The notes: a model not told the origin generated them from the sequence alone. A stretch of 64,000 bases of DNA from WLXB01 sp040221475 (GCA_040221475.1 JAVKEJ010000053.1:1-64000), one strand, 5' to 3'. Shown: positions 19,501 through 27,602, counted from the first letter of the stretch. Translations and numbers: made by a program.

Positions 19501-20093
19501 AGGGTCTGTCTGGTACCGGGCCAAAAGCCGGCGGTCCATTATATGTGTCCCGCTTCCGCAAGCAGCTTAAGGTAACCACCGCGCCCACCGAGAAAGTTCT
19601 GGAGCCAACGATCTCCTCAGACCAGGTGCAGGCGCTGTTAGATGAGGTGCCAGAACCTGTAGCGGAGCCTCTTTCCATCGAAGATATGCCTGGCCCGACG
19701 GGAGAGTTGAACCGGCTGTTTACGTTCCCAAGAGGAAAAGTACTTTGTCTTGGACCGACGCTTCAGCAAGCGCTGCTGCAAGCGGGTGCGGCAAGACGAG
19801 TGGGAAGTATTCCTGTGATTATCGCACCCGGATACGCAGGGCCGCTTGGCCTTGAGGGTGTGCTGAACCTTGCGGACCTTGAGCATCTTACTGGATTTTC
19901 TGGCGTTGCCTTGGCCAGCGCAGAAGACACGATGCGCAAAGCGCGGCAAGCACTTGCCAAGCGTGAGGGTATGATCATCCCCCTCTTAGATTCAGAAGCC
20001 GCAGAATCTGCGTTCGTTCTGGAGCGGCACCTCTGTGTGAATACCAGCGCGGCTGGCGGCAATGCTGCGCTGCTGAGTGCTGTGGAGGCGTGA
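16551..20093 (+). CDS. putA: bifunctional proline dehydrogenase / pyrroline-5-carboxylate dehydrogenase, without DNA-binding domain
   Basis: Oxidises proline to glutamate in two channelled steps at the membrane face, using FAD then NAD+. The 1180 residues show an alpha-helical arm, a PRODH barrel (GLNVDAEEADRL, RLVKGAYWD, ATHNAQT) and an aldehyde dehydrogenase domain with the Glu motif IAETGGLNAGI near 783 and the catalytic Cys in SAGQRCSALR near 817. A C-terminal domain of about 170 residues follows PFGGEGLSGTGPKAGG. There is no N-terminal ribbon-helix-helix, so this PutA cannot repress its own operon; a separate regulator must do that. Known long PutAs with this extra C-terminal domain fit. 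Confidence 0.96.
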   Translation: MHISTTGASKSLQAKGGEGALGSVRALHRLDERDVIDRLIRHSGITEADREAIGKEAVKLIKAIRSDSKPGLMEMFLAEYGLSTNEGIALMCLAEALLRVPDPGTMNALIEDKIAPYDWDDHLGKSQSTIVNASTIGLMLTGRVLDDDNSASVLGLLNRTVKRLGEPVVRIAVKQAMKEMGDQFVLGQTIEEAMERGAAEQKKGYLYSYDMLGEAALTASEAEDYFQAYATSIKAIGSGGPYEAIQDAPGVSVKLSALHPRFEFSQMDRLYNELVPQLIQLSLMAKDHGIGLNVDAEEADRLEVTLKVVQAALSDERLAGWDGFGLVIQAYGKRASVVIDWLYDLAVTLDRKVMVRLVKGAYWDTEIKQAQIDGVEDFPVFTHRVATDVSYICCAKKLLGMTDRIYPQFATHNAQTAAAVMHLDPGRTDYEFQRLHGMGESLHNLLLKEHGLRCRIYAPVGPHKDLLAYLVRRLLENGANSSFVNQIVDPRLSPEAIAADPFSRVDGQLEQPVPGLKLPHALYHPEREASRGWDLGNAIDVMDFDRARHDFAAHSWRAGPLTVTPSDSEDVQDITNPADPKDVVGHVTMAGSADVAAAFADATPWAGVGAETRAQVLVNAASLFEEYYGEVFALLAREAGKTQADAVAELREAVDFLRYYAAQAEPPPSTDVLGTVVCISPWNFPLAIFTGQVAAALIAGNAVIAKPAEATPLIAHLAVRLLHKAGVPLSALQFLPGKGRSIGQSLSADARVAGLCFTGSTATAQAIHKSLADHARPAIPLIAETGGLNAGIIDSTALPEQAVRDVVISAFQSAGQRCSALRILYIQEDVLETYIEMISGAMDQLSLGNPWDLATDVGPVISEAARSDMQSYVQAAAQDGRLIKQLDAPDNGWFLGPALIRVNGIEDLDREVFGPVLHVAAFKADAFDTVIDKINAKGFGLTCGLHTRIDNRIEGLISRLRVGNLYVNRNQVGAIVGTQPFGGEGLSGTGPKAGGPLYVSRFRKQLKVTTAPTEKVLEPTISSDQVQALLDEVPEPVAEPLSIEDMPGPTGELNRLFTFPRGKVLCLGPTLQQALLQAGAARRVGSIPVIIAPGYAGPLGLEGVLNLADLEHLTGFSGVALASAEDTMRKARQALAKREGMIIPLLDSEAAESAFVLERHLCVNTSAAGGNAALLSAVEA

Positions 20094-20128
20094 GCCAGGT
20101 CTTCACGCCATATCAAATGAGTCAGGAC

Positions 20129-21376
20129 TTACTTCCAGGCCCCAAACAGGTACCACGCCTCGCCGTTGTATCCCTGTTTTTCAGGCGTTGGTTTGACATG
20201 CTCATGATCATGGCGGCTGATTTTGCCAGCCCAGGCGGGATAATGGCCGGGCTCTAGATCTGGATTGACGCCGCCTTCTATGCAGGTCTCTGGGGCGAAC
20301 CCGGCGGCGTGCAGCTCAGCTTGAAAGTCCATGCCATGCAACTGCACCCAAAACGGTTCGTTGTTATACCAGGCATCCCAGTTACGTAAAAACCGATCAA
20401 ACACCGGGGTGTCAGGTGTGAAATTCGGTTGCTCCAGGTTAAGCGTCAGTCCGCCCGGATTAAGCGCGCCATATATCTGCTTTAAAATCCTGGGCAGCGC
20501 TAAGCCGGAGGTTTCATGGAAGACCATGGTGGTCTGAATCCAATCAAACGTGCCGAGAGAGTCATCAAGGTCTTCAGCGGCTCCCTGGATAAAGCGTACA
20601 TTTGGGAACCCCATGGAGTGCGCCCGCGCTTGGCCGTAACGCAGCATCGGTGCGCCGGCATCCAGAGCAATCACTTCAGCCTCGGGGAAGGCGGCGGCCA
20701 GCGGCAGCGTATTGTTGCCGTGGGCCGCGCCGATATCAAGAATCCGTTTCGGTTTGAAGTCGGGATGATGCTGCTTCAGCCATTTGGCCATGCCGCGTCC
20801 GCCCGAATCTCCCTTTGCGCCAAACATTCCCATCGCTGTGACGAAGGTCGCGATATCATAGGTGGCCGCCGCCGTCAGATCGCCGGGCACAAGTTCAGCG
20901 TGATAGCCTCCAGGCTGGAGATGATTGTCTGCTTCTGCAAGATAGCGCGGCACCTTGAGTAAGGGGTTTAGGCGCAAGGTGTCGTCTGTCGAGTCTTCTG
21001 ATGGAGTCAGGGCCTCGGCCCGCTGCTGCAGAGCCTCCAATTGCCGGAGCGCGATATGACGCGCGGTCTGGCGATTCATTTCCTGGATGGCACGGCGCAG
21101 GCTTGCCCAGGATTGATACACTGGGTTCGACCGGATCGCTTTGCGCACTGTGGCACCGGTCTGGACTTTGGGGTCCGCCAGATCAAGCTCTTCAGCCGTC
21201 AACTTGGGCTTAGCGTCATGCTCATAGGCGAGCTTGACGCCGGAACTCAGCGTTGCTGCAACACAAGCGTTGAGTGAGGCCAGCACATTTATCCGCGCCG
21301 ACTCATCATGACTGATCTCGGGCATCATGCCATGGCGATAAAGCGAACGTGAATCCGGTGGCAATGGAACGGGCAT
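20129..21376 (-). CDS. class I SAM-dependent methyltransferase with N-terminal extension
   Basis: A 415-residue protein. The SAM fold occupies roughly residues 205-340: RILDIGAAHGNNTLPLAAAFPEAEVIALDAG (motif I and acidic loop), then NVRFIQGAAEDL and FDWIQTTMVFHETS. The N-terminal ~190 residues are helical and not recognised; they may bind the acceptor. It is alone on the minus strand, convergent with putA. The substrate cannot be predicted. No strong ribosome site precedes the ATG at 21376; an in-frame Met 15 codons downstream is an alternative. Confidence 0.8.
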   Translation of the reverse strand: MPVPLPPDSRSLYRHGMMPEISHDESARINVLASLNACVAATLSSGVKLAYEHDAKPKLTAEELDLADPKVQTGATVRKAIRSNPVYQSWASLRRAIQEMNRQTARHIALRQLEALQQRAEALTPSEDSTDDTLRLNPLLKVPRYLAEADNHLQPGGYHAELVPGDLTAAATYDIATFVTAMGMFGAKGDSGGRGMAKWLKQHHPDFKPKRILDIGAAHGNNTLPLAAAFPEAEVIALDAGAPMLRYGQARAHSMGFPNVRFIQGAAEDLDDSLGTFDWIQTTMVFHETSGLALPRILKQIYGALNPGGLTLNLEQPNFTPDTPVFDRFLRNWDAWYNNEPFWVQLHGMDFQAELHAAGFAPETCIEGGVNPDLEPGHYPAWAGKISRHDHEHVKPTPEKQGYNGEAWYLFGAWK

Positions 21377-21532
21377 GAGGCGACATCTCGATCTGACGGG
21401 AGCAGGTTAAAGATTTAAGGTTACAGTAAATGCAGACCCTGGCCTGTGCAACGGCGCTTCTCGTGCAGAAATACCGATTTATGCAATACCATAGTCGAGG
21501 GATTCAAATTTAATTCTGAGCTATAATAATTT

Positions 21533-21544
21533 ACAGCGCGCTGT
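21533..21544. promoter_or_regulatory. 12-bp perfect palindrome ACAGCGCGCTGT
   Basis: Lies in the 207-base gap between the methyltransferase start (21376) and the end of the next minus-strand gene (21584), inside otherwise A/T-rich sequence. It could be an operator for the methyltransferase gene or part of a weak termination signal; it has no T-run. Nothing else was recognised in this gap. Confidence 0.25.
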
Positions 21545-21583
21545 CTGATATAATATCAACGATTGAGAGTGTTACTCGAACGC

Positions 21584-21733
21584 TTAGCCCAGAACGCCCA
21601 TCACAACGAACAGCAGAACAAGCGCGCCTACAAGAGAGATGACCAGAACGTAACGCACCCCGTGCCCCTTGTCGCCTTGTCGAATTTCAGATGATGTTTT
21701 CTCCCCAGCGTGATCTATTGGGTCTTGAGACAT
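21584..21733 (-). CDS. small single-span membrane protein
   Basis: A 49-residue protein: a charged soluble head (SQDPIDHAGEKTSSEIRQGDKGHG), then one membrane helix (VRYVLVISLVGALVLLFVVMGVLG). The ATG at 21733 is chosen because AGAAGGAG lies just upstream; an upstream in-frame Met at 21793 has no such support. The pattern of an acidic head followed by an RYVLxxS-type helix occurs in many short alphaproteobacterial membrane proteins of unknown function. Confidence 0.7.
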   Translation of the reverse strand: MSQDPIDHAGEKTSSEIRQGDKGHGVRYVLVISLVGALVLLFVVMGVLG

Positions 21734-21948
21734 AGCGTAACTCCTTCTTTGTTTCCGTTGGAAATACAACGAGAGACGTGCGCGAAATGACACTGCGAGA
21801 GTGCATGTGATTAAAGCGCGCGAGGCGCGGTCTAACGAGAGCGTCAGACAGACTGGCCTCTTAATAAAACGAACGATCTGTGCGCGTTTTTGTTCCCATC
21901 AATCTCTGCCCCAGCCTTGAGCCCAAACTCTTAGCACCAGCCTTACTG

Positions 21949-22164
21949 TTAGAGTCTAGGTTGCGGTGGTTCCGCGATCGGCGGATCATGCGGCACCGGC
22001 GGTTTTGGCGGTCGTGGCGGCTTCTCATCAGGCGGTGGCTGTTTGACCGGCGGTTCATCGGGTACGGAGGGAGGTTGCGGCGGTTTTGTCGGTTCTTTGA
22101 CCGGTTCAGGCGTTTGAGGGGGCTTCACCGGTGAATTTGGTTTTCGGGGATCAGACCCAGTCAT
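21949..22164 (-). CDS. small proline-rich ORF, possibly coding
   Basis: A 71-residue frame dominated by Pro, Lys and Glu (PVKPPQTPEPVKEPTKPPQPP, then PPVKQPPPDEKPPRPPKPP), with an AAAGG ribosome site 9 bases before the ATG at 22164. It could be a small extended linker-like protein. Low complexity makes a chance frame possible, and no family is recognised. Confidence 0.4.
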   Translation of the reverse strand: MTGSDPRKPNSPVKPPQTPEPVKEPTKPPQPPSVPDEPPVKQPPPDEKPPRPPKPPVPHDPPIAEPPQPRL

Positions 22165-22348
22165 CGTTCGGAACCTTTGCAGCCATTTGAATTTTTGTTG
22201 TTGCGTAGTGTTTAAACGCTGGTCGCCATACAATGTTCCGTCACATTAGGGCTCGTCCGTCACCATACAATACACTGTAGCGGCCTGGATCCGGGCGGCC
22301 TGGATCGGAGCGGTCGTCGTCATTGTCGAAATCGCTATGTGCTGATTT

Positions 22349-22873
22349 CTATGTATTGACGTCAAAATCTGGGACTGGACGGGCTGCGGCTTCTGCTTCA
22401 GTTTTGGCCACACCGTTTGCTTCAATGTCTTTGAGCATCCATTCCATTTCTTTAATTTCGCGCCGTTGCGCCTCGATGATGGCCTTTGCCAGGGCTTGGA
22501 CGCGTACATCGTTTATGTTTGCCCGTTCGCTGGTCAGAATGGCGATGGAGTGATGCGGAATCATGGCTTTCATCCACGAGTTGTCATCAACGGTCGACTG
22601 ACTGCGCACCAACCACAATGAGGCCAAAAAAACCACCACGCTGCCGCTGTATATCAGGGCGTTCACTTTGGAATTCTCATACATGCCCAACATGAAACTC
22701 AACATCACCACAGCCATGCCGGCTCCCATGATCAGGGTCATGTAAAACCGTGTCTCGCTCCAGCGCACATGCGCCATTTCATAGGAATTAAGATACATCA
22801 GTCCAAACATCACAGCCATGGATGTGGCAATCATGCTAAAAAAACGTAGGTAGGTTTTTTTGGTCTCGCGCAT
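22349..22873 (-). CDS. DUF305 domain membrane protein
   Basis: A 174-residue protein with three membrane segments (about residues 8-28, 44-63, 71-90), then a DUF305 domain with its signature MIPHHSIAILTSERA and the ending helix EAQRREIKEMEWMLKDIE. DUF305 proteins are often found with copper handling and the His pair may bind metal, but that is family-level knowledge only. The shortened DUF305 attached to a membrane anchor is a known variant. It is divergent from the amine oxidase gene. Confidence 0.85.
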   Translation of the reverse strand: MRETKKTYLRFFSMIATSMAVMFGLMYLNSYEMAHVRWSETRFYMTLIMGAGMAVVMLSFMLGMYENSKVNALIYSGSVVVFLASLWLVRSQSTVDDNSWMKAMIPHHSIAILTSERANINDVRVQALAKAIIEAQRREIKEMEWMLKDIEANGVAKTEAEAAARPVPDFDVNT

Positions 22874-23021
22874 TGCGGGCTCCTATAAAAAAATGAGAAT
22901 TTTACCGTCTTGCGTGTTCAACGAAATAACAGGCGAAGAGTTCCCGCAATGCGGTCTATTCGAACGCCCTTCCTTGGGATAAGTTAAAGACCTCTTTCGC
23001 GACCGCGGGGTAACGACGGCT

Positions 23022-24503
23022 ATGAAAAAGTCAGACTTTAAGGTGTACACCGCCAACCGGCGCAGCGTTCTGAAGTCTGGGCTCGCGGCAGCAGCACTCA
23101 CGTCAATGCCGCGCGCTGTCCATGCTCTCAACACGACAGACGTCATTGTGATCGGCGCCGGTCTGTCCGGTCTTAATGCCACTTTGCTGCTCGAAGAGAT
23201 GGGGGCCTCCGTCACATTGCTAGAAGGCACAGATCGCATTGGTGGCCGATTGTATACCGCGCCCGAGAACGAAGTGCCGGGTCATCCGGAAATGGGCGGC
23301 AGTGGCATTGGCGGCGGCTACGCCAGATTAAAAGATGCAGCCTCGCGTTACGGCGTTGCGCTTGAACCCGCGCGTCCCCGGACCGAGCCGCGCGACGGCG
23401 AAGTGATGTATCACCTCTATAACGAGAACATCCTGGTCGATGACTGGGAAGGGCATGCCAAGAACCCGTTTGTAGATCCGGCGGCGCGGGCGATGCCACC
23501 TTATTTCTATCAGTTCACGGCCTATGGCGCGGCCAACCCGTTGCCGGAAGGGGATATAGAGGCATGGCAAGATCCAGCGTATGCCAAATACGACATCTCT
23601 GTTTACGATTTTCTCAAAGCGCGTGGTGTGCCCGATCCCGCCATACACCTCGGCTCTGGAACCAACATGAGCTACGGTTCAAACGTCTTTGATCTCTCTG
23701 TTTTAATGTGGTTCCAAATTGCCACCTGGGGGCAAGTCATTGGTGCGTTGGGCGATGGCAGTGGGTCAAAAGCCGGCGTCGGCGGCAACCAGCGCATCCC
23801 GGAAGCCATGGCGACGGGCCTAAAGACGGAAATCCGTTTTAAGACCCATGTCACCGGCATACGTTCGCTGCCCGATGGTGTGGAAGTGCACACCCGCGAC
23901 GGCGAAATTCACCGGGCGAAGTATCTCATCTCGTCACTGCCCTATTCTGCGTTGAAATTGGTTTCTGTTGAGCCGTCTTTACAAGGCACACAGTCTGATG
24001 CGGTCAAGAACCTGGGGTATACTCCGGTGTTTCAAGTCCACTTCGTGCCGACCCGCAAGTTTTGGGAAGACGATGGTCTGCCGCCGAGCATGTGGACCGA
24101 CCGTAGTATGGGCCGCTTTATGGCACTGAAGAATGATCCGTCCAATCCCGATGACGTGACCAGCTATATTTCCTTCGTCAATGGCGATATGGCGAAATTC
24201 ATGGATCGTATGCCACCAGATGATGCGGTGGCCTTCATGATGCAAGAACTGGCCGAGATCAGACCCAGCACCAAAGGCGCGTTGAAACCGGTCAAGGTTT
24301 GGTCGTGGAACCGTAATATCTTTGCGGGCGGGGCGTACGCTTATTGGAAGCCAGGTCAAATCACCTCTTTCGCGACGACACTCGCGACACCGTGGCACCG
24401 CATCCATTTCGCGGGCGAGCACACCTCTGCCACCGACCGCGGCATGGAAGGGGCAATGGAGTCTGGCGAACGGGCGGCGTTTGAAGTTTTGGATCGTCTC
24501 TAA
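23022..24503 (+). CDS. Tat-exported flavin amine oxidase family protein
   Basis: FAD-dependent oxidoreductase of the monoamine oxidase fold, 493 residues. The N-terminus carries a twin-arginine signal (NRRSVLKSGLAAAAL, cleavage near HALNT), so the folded, FAD-loaded protein should act in the periplasm. The Rossmann motif is VIGAGLSGLNATLLLEEMGASVTLLEGTDRIGGRL. The C-terminal FAD motif is IHFAGEHTSATDRGMEGAMESG. It heads a plus-strand series of five genes. The substrate is unknown; amines are only one possibility within this superfamily. Confidence 0.88.
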   Translation: MKKSDFKVYTANRRSVLKSGLAAAALTSMPRAVHALNTTDVIVIGAGLSGLNATLLLEEMGASVTLLEGTDRIGGRLYTAPENEVPGHPEMGGSGIGGGYARLKDAASRYGVALEPARPRTEPRDGEVMYHLYNENILVDDWEGHAKNPFVDPAARAMPPYFYQFTAYGAANPLPEGDIEAWQDPAYAKYDISVYDFLKARGVPDPAIHLGSGTNMSYGSNVFDLSVLMWFQIATWGQVIGALGDGSGSKAGVGGNQRIPEAMATGLKTEIRFKTHVTGIRSLPDGVEVHTRDGEIHRAKYLISSLPYSALKLVSVEPSLQGTQSDAVKNLGYTPVFQVHFVPTRKFWEDDGLPPSMWTDRSMGRFMALKNDPSNPDDVTSYISFVNGDMAKFMDRMPPDDAVAFMMQELAEIRPSTKGALKPVKVWSWNRNIFAGGAYAYWKPGQITSFATTLATPWHRIHFAGEHTSATDRGMEGAMESGERAAFEVLDRL

Positions 24504-24544
24504 CCTGGAAAACCTAATGCGGAATATCTAAAGGGGACATAACA

Positions 24545-25267
24545 ATGAGTTTACGCACACACCACAGAGCACGCATCTTCGCCTTGGCTGCGCTTGGAGC
24601 TACACTTGGGTCAGCCCTCACAACCACGCCGGTTCAGGCCCAAAGCCCGCTGGAGCAAGACCTCGCACAGATCATGGCGTGGTGGCCCGGCACCTACAAC
24701 AACGACAAACAGGTTGCCGAAGTTGAAGCCCGCATGGGTGAAGACAACTTCACCGGCGAAGTGTGGCGCGTCGATAACTCCGGCATGGGTGGCTATCTCA
24801 ACGTCACGTCGCACTATGCCCGCATCGACTTTCCTGCACTTGGCGAAAACGTTTTGTACGTGGAAGAGTATCGCGATGGTAATCCGGATGAGACCTATCG
24901 CCAGCGCATCTACAATTTGACGATTGACGATGAGGAGGCCGTCATCCGCGTCAACCTCATCAACTTTAAAGACCGCGAAAAATACATCGGGGCTTATAAA
25001 GATTTGTCCATGTTGGACAATCTCACGCCGGACGATATATCGCCGTTTCCAGAGATTTGCGATTTGATGGTCGAGCAACGGGGCAACGCCTACCACATGC
25101 CCATGAAAACCAACGCCTGTGCCTTCGGCGGGCAAGCGTTTAGTTACGAAGCTGTGATCACCGGTGATGCCTTCTGGTTCCGTGACAAAATTGTTCGCTT
25201 GGATGACGGTACTGTGGTTATGACCATGGCCAACTTCAATTTCCATAAGTTAGATCGTCTTCAGTAA
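24545..25267 (+). CDS. exported CpcT/CpeT-like protein
   Basis: A 240-residue protein with a Sec signal (hydrophobic stretch ending TPVQAQS). The mature part resembles the CpcT/CpeT (chromophore lyase) beta-barrel family: an early MAWWPGTYNNDKQ segment, YVEEYRDGNPDETYRQRIYNL, and a late MPMKTNACAF block. In phycobilisome organisms this family attaches bilins; outside them its role is unknown, and here it probably binds a small ligand in the periplasm. GGGG lies just before the ATG. It follows the amine oxidase by 41 bases and is likely co-transcribed. Confidence 0.75.
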   Translation: MSLRTHHRARIFALAALGATLGSALTTTPVQAQSPLEQDLAQIMAWWPGTYNNDKQVAEVEARMGEDNFTGEVWRVDNSGMGGYLNVTSHYARIDFPALGENVLYVEEYRDGNPDETYRQRIYNLTIDDEEAVIRVNLINFKDREKYIGAYKDLSMLDNLTPDDISPFPEICDLMVEQRGNAYHMPMKTNACAFGGQAFSYEAVITGDAFWFRDKIVRLDDGTVVMTMANFNFHKLDRLQ

Positions 25268-25275
25268 GTGCGCTT

Positions 25276-25324
25276 ACACCACAGGCCCACACCACAGGCC
25301 AACACCACAGGCCCACACCAAAGG
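25276..25324 (+). repeat. 13-bp tandem repeat before the nitrilase-like gene
   Basis: Unit ACACCACAGGCCC starts at 25276, 25289, 25302 and 25315; the last copy is cut short and changed to ACACCAAAGG. That altered end supplies the ribosome site for the ATG at 25333. The array fills the whole gap after the CpeT-like gene. It might tune translation of the next gene by copy number. Confidence 0.85.
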
Positions 25325-25332
25325 ATGGCCTC

Positions 25333-26604
25333 ATGACCTCACAAAAAAATGACTCAAAACGGAACGATGCAACACAGAACCACCCAACACGCCGTCACGT
25401 TCTGTTTGCAGGCGCGGGTCTGTCTGTCGGAGCGCTTGCGGCGTCCGGTGGCCGTGCGGCTCACGCGGCAGACGAAAACCCCGTCAGTGATGAAGATGCC
25501 GGGCGTTACGGCGGTATAAAAATAAACGTCAAGCCGGGTATTGAGGCGGCGGGGCCTAAAGTTCCGCTGTACCGCGCCGCCTGCGTGCAGACGGTCGCGA
25601 CGCCCGCCTTTGACAGCAACGGAAAATTCCATCCCGATGGTTTGCAAACCAATGTCGACCGGGTGGCCGCCTGGATTGCGCGTGGGGCGGATGAGGTTGG
25701 AGCCAAGTTGTATTCCTTCTCTGAGTTCTGTTTGCAGCCCGCACCAGCCGGTGCCAGTGTCGAGGAATGGATCAAGGCGTCAATTGAGGCCAACGGCCCG
25801 GAGATCGAACAGCTGGGCCGGGCCGCGCAAAAAGCAAACGCCTTTGTCGCCATCAACGCCGCCGAGCGCATTGCGGCTTTCCCAGGCCGTTATTTTCTCA
25901 GCGGCATGATTATTTCTCCCAGCGGCGATCTCATCGTCAATTATCGCAAGCTCAATGACCCGACGGTGAAAACCCGTCCGGGCGATATTCTTCCCGCTTG
26001 GCTTGATGTCTTTGGCGAGGACAGTCTGTTTCCGGTGGCGGATACAGAGATCGGCGTGCTCGCCAGCATGGTGGCCTTGGACGTCAAGCAGCCCGAAGTC
26101 ATGCGTGGGTTTGCACTCAAAGGGGCCGAGGTGATTGTCAATCCGACCGCGTCGCCGGAGTTTCCGGGTGCCGTGCGTCCAAGCGTCAGCACCATGACCC
26201 GCCGTGTTCGCGCGTCTGAAAACATGGCCTATGTCCTGCTGTCAAATTTAGGTCCAGTGGGCGAGGATGAAACAGCGGAGGTTTCACCCCGGCAACCGTC
26301 AGAGATTATCGATTTTCGTGGTGAACTGATGGCGGCGGCCGAAACTGGCGGCGAAGGCTTCATCACCGCGACGATTGATATTGATGCCCTGCGTCAGGCG
26401 CGCACCGGTCTGGGGTCGCAAAACACGTTGGGTGCGTTGCAGGTGCCGGTGCATCGCTTGACCTACAATGCGGCTGAGTTTGCCCCGGTTGGTGCGTTTA
26501 TGGATCAGCCCATCCAAAACGCTAGCGAGCACGATGACCTGCTGCGTGAGACCATCAAGAGCTTGGTGGACCGGGGCGTCTTGAAAGCCCCCGGTGTGGC
26601 ATAA
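25333..26604 (+). CDS. Tat-exported nitrilase-superfamily protein lacking the catalytic Cys
   Basis: A 423-residue carbon-nitrogen hydrolase-fold protein with a Tat signal (TRRHVLFAGAGLSVGA, cleavage near AAHAAD). Of the Glu-Lys-Cys triad, Glu131 (FSEFC) and Lys206 (NYRKLND) are in place. The nucleophile block reads GVLASMVALDVKQPE, with Ser245 where Cys is expected and three extra residues before the PE. The following KGAEVIVNPTASPE is typical. Nitrilases normally work in the cytoplasm through the Cys. This one is either a non-catalytic binding protein or uses different chemistry. It is third in the exported five-gene series. Confidence 0.85.
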   Translation: MTSQKNDSKRNDATQNHPTRRHVLFAGAGLSVGALAASGGRAAHAADENPVSDEDAGRYGGIKINVKPGIEAAGPKVPLYRAACVQTVATPAFDSNGKFHPDGLQTNVDRVAAWIARGADEVGAKLYSFSEFCLQPAPAGASVEEWIKASIEANGPEIEQLGRAAQKANAFVAINAAERIAAFPGRYFLSGMIISPSGDLIVNYRKLNDPTVKTRPGDILPAWLDVFGEDSLFPVADTEIGVLASMVALDVKQPEVMRGFALKGAEVIVNPTASPEFPGAVRPSVSTMTRRVRASENMAYVLLSNLGPVGEDETAEVSPRQPSEIIDFRGELMAAAETGGEGFITATIDIDALRQARTGLGSQNTLGALQVPVHRLTYNAAEFAPVGAFMDQPIQNASEHDDLLRETIKSLVDRGVLKAPGVA

Positions 26605-26648
26605 GGGTGTGGCATAAGAAAATATCGCGCGCGGAAGGAGAGACGGAC

Positions 26649-27290
26649 ATGAAGATATATTTGACTGCTGTCGTGATGGTTTTATGTGCCAGTCAAGCCA
26701 ATGCTCAAACCATGGTCATGACGCCGCCGTCCTGGCCGACAACAGAGCCCAAGCTGGAGGGCGCAATCGCGTGGCGTTCAACCATCATGGTGCGCGACGT
26801 AGATGTATCGTTGAAACTTTACCGCGACATCTTTGGGATGCGTCTGAGCGAAAGCTTGCGCAATGTCTCCAGTCCTGTGCTGGAATGGACGCTCGGCTTT
26901 GAACCCGGCGAGGCGATGGACTTTGAAGTGCTGCGTCCGGCTCTGGACAGTGAGGAGGTCAATGTCAATTCCAGCTATCTCGCGCTCATCGCGCCTCACA
27001 TCAAGAAACCAGATGCGCCCGCCATTCCTGAGACGACGCGCAAGCCCTATGGAGCCATTGGTCTGTTCATTTTAACGCCTGATGCGGATGCCGCGTTTAA
27101 CCAGGTCAAGGCTGCCGCCGATGAGGACGGCTATGTCATTGTTAAAGAAGGCGAACGCACCGCCGACGGACGTATGACACGCTTCTGGATGAAAGATGCG
27201 GATGGTGTTGGTCTGTTTGTCGCCGAGTCACACCCCATGCCGCTCTTCCTCAAAAAAGTCGAACCAACCATTCGGCACATCCCTGAATGA
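26649..27290 (+). CDS. exported VOC (glyoxalase-fold) protein
   Basis: A 213-residue protein. The ATG at 26649 is chosen because GGAAGGAGA precedes it and a Sec signal follows directly (MKIYLTAVVMVLCASQANAQ). Two glyoxalase-type halves are visible: IAWRSTIMVRDVDVSLKLYRDIFGM and GAIGLFILTPDADAAFNQVKAA, then RFWMKDADGVGLFVAE. The usual metal His in the first half is replaced (WRST), so the metal site looks incomplete. It follows the nitrilase-like gene closely. Role in the pathway is unknown. Confidence 0.82.
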   Translation: MKIYLTAVVMVLCASQANAQTMVMTPPSWPTTEPKLEGAIAWRSTIMVRDVDVSLKLYRDIFGMRLSESLRNVSSPVLEWTLGFEPGEAMDFEVLRPALDSEEVNVNSSYLALIAPHIKKPDAPAIPETTRKPYGAIGLFILTPDADAAFNQVKAAADEDGYVIVKEGERTADGRMTRFWMKDADGVGLFVAESHPMPLFLKKVEPTIRHIPE

Positions 27291-27465
27291 TCATCACAAA
27301 ACACCATAACAATATAAGTTGTTATTTTCAAGTGAATTCTCTGTTTTCCGGGAAATACTTTGGTGCATGGGCTCGTTCCAAGGGGGGGCGCCAAGGGTGT
27401 TCCATGGGCTCGTTCCGCCGATCATACGTCCATAGGCTCGTTTGAGCGGAACCAGTCGTGCATGG

Positions 27466-27580
27466 GCTCGAACCAAGGGGAGAGCCCTAACAGAAAATCT
27501 CGAACCAAGGGGAGAGCCCCAACAGAAAATCTCGAACCAAGGGGAGCGCCCCAACAGAAAATCTTGTTCCAAGGGGAGCG
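27466..27580 (+). repeat. 32-bp tandem repeat, 3.5 copies, in a 312-base gap
   Basis: Units start at 27466, 27498, 27530 and 27562 (partial), each of the form CTCGAACCAAGGGGAGAGCC followed by CCAACAGAAAAT. The first copy can fold as GGGCTC...GAGCCC. Diverged single copies of the core GGCTCGTTCC occur from about 27367 to 27445, so the array seems to have grown from older units. The gap 27291-27602 holds nothing else I recognise. The frame stays open through it, but 32 is not a multiple of 3, so the repeat is unlikely to be selected as protein. Confidence 0.88.
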
Positions 27581-27602
27581 CGAGTTAAGAAGGTTTAAAA
27601 CT

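Noticed and set aside
24611..25246. 211-codon minus-strand frame
   Set aside because: Antisense to the CpeT-like gene, which has a signal peptide, ribosome site and family pattern.
27466..27590. Possible CRISPR array from repeated 32-bp units
   Set aside because: The units are contiguous with no spacers, are imperfect, and no cas genes are present.
27360..27602. N-terminal extension of the alpha/beta hydrolase through the repeats
   Set aside because: The 32-bp period changes frame at each unit, so the peptide is not repetitive; the ATG at 27603 has a proper ribosome site and matches the family start.
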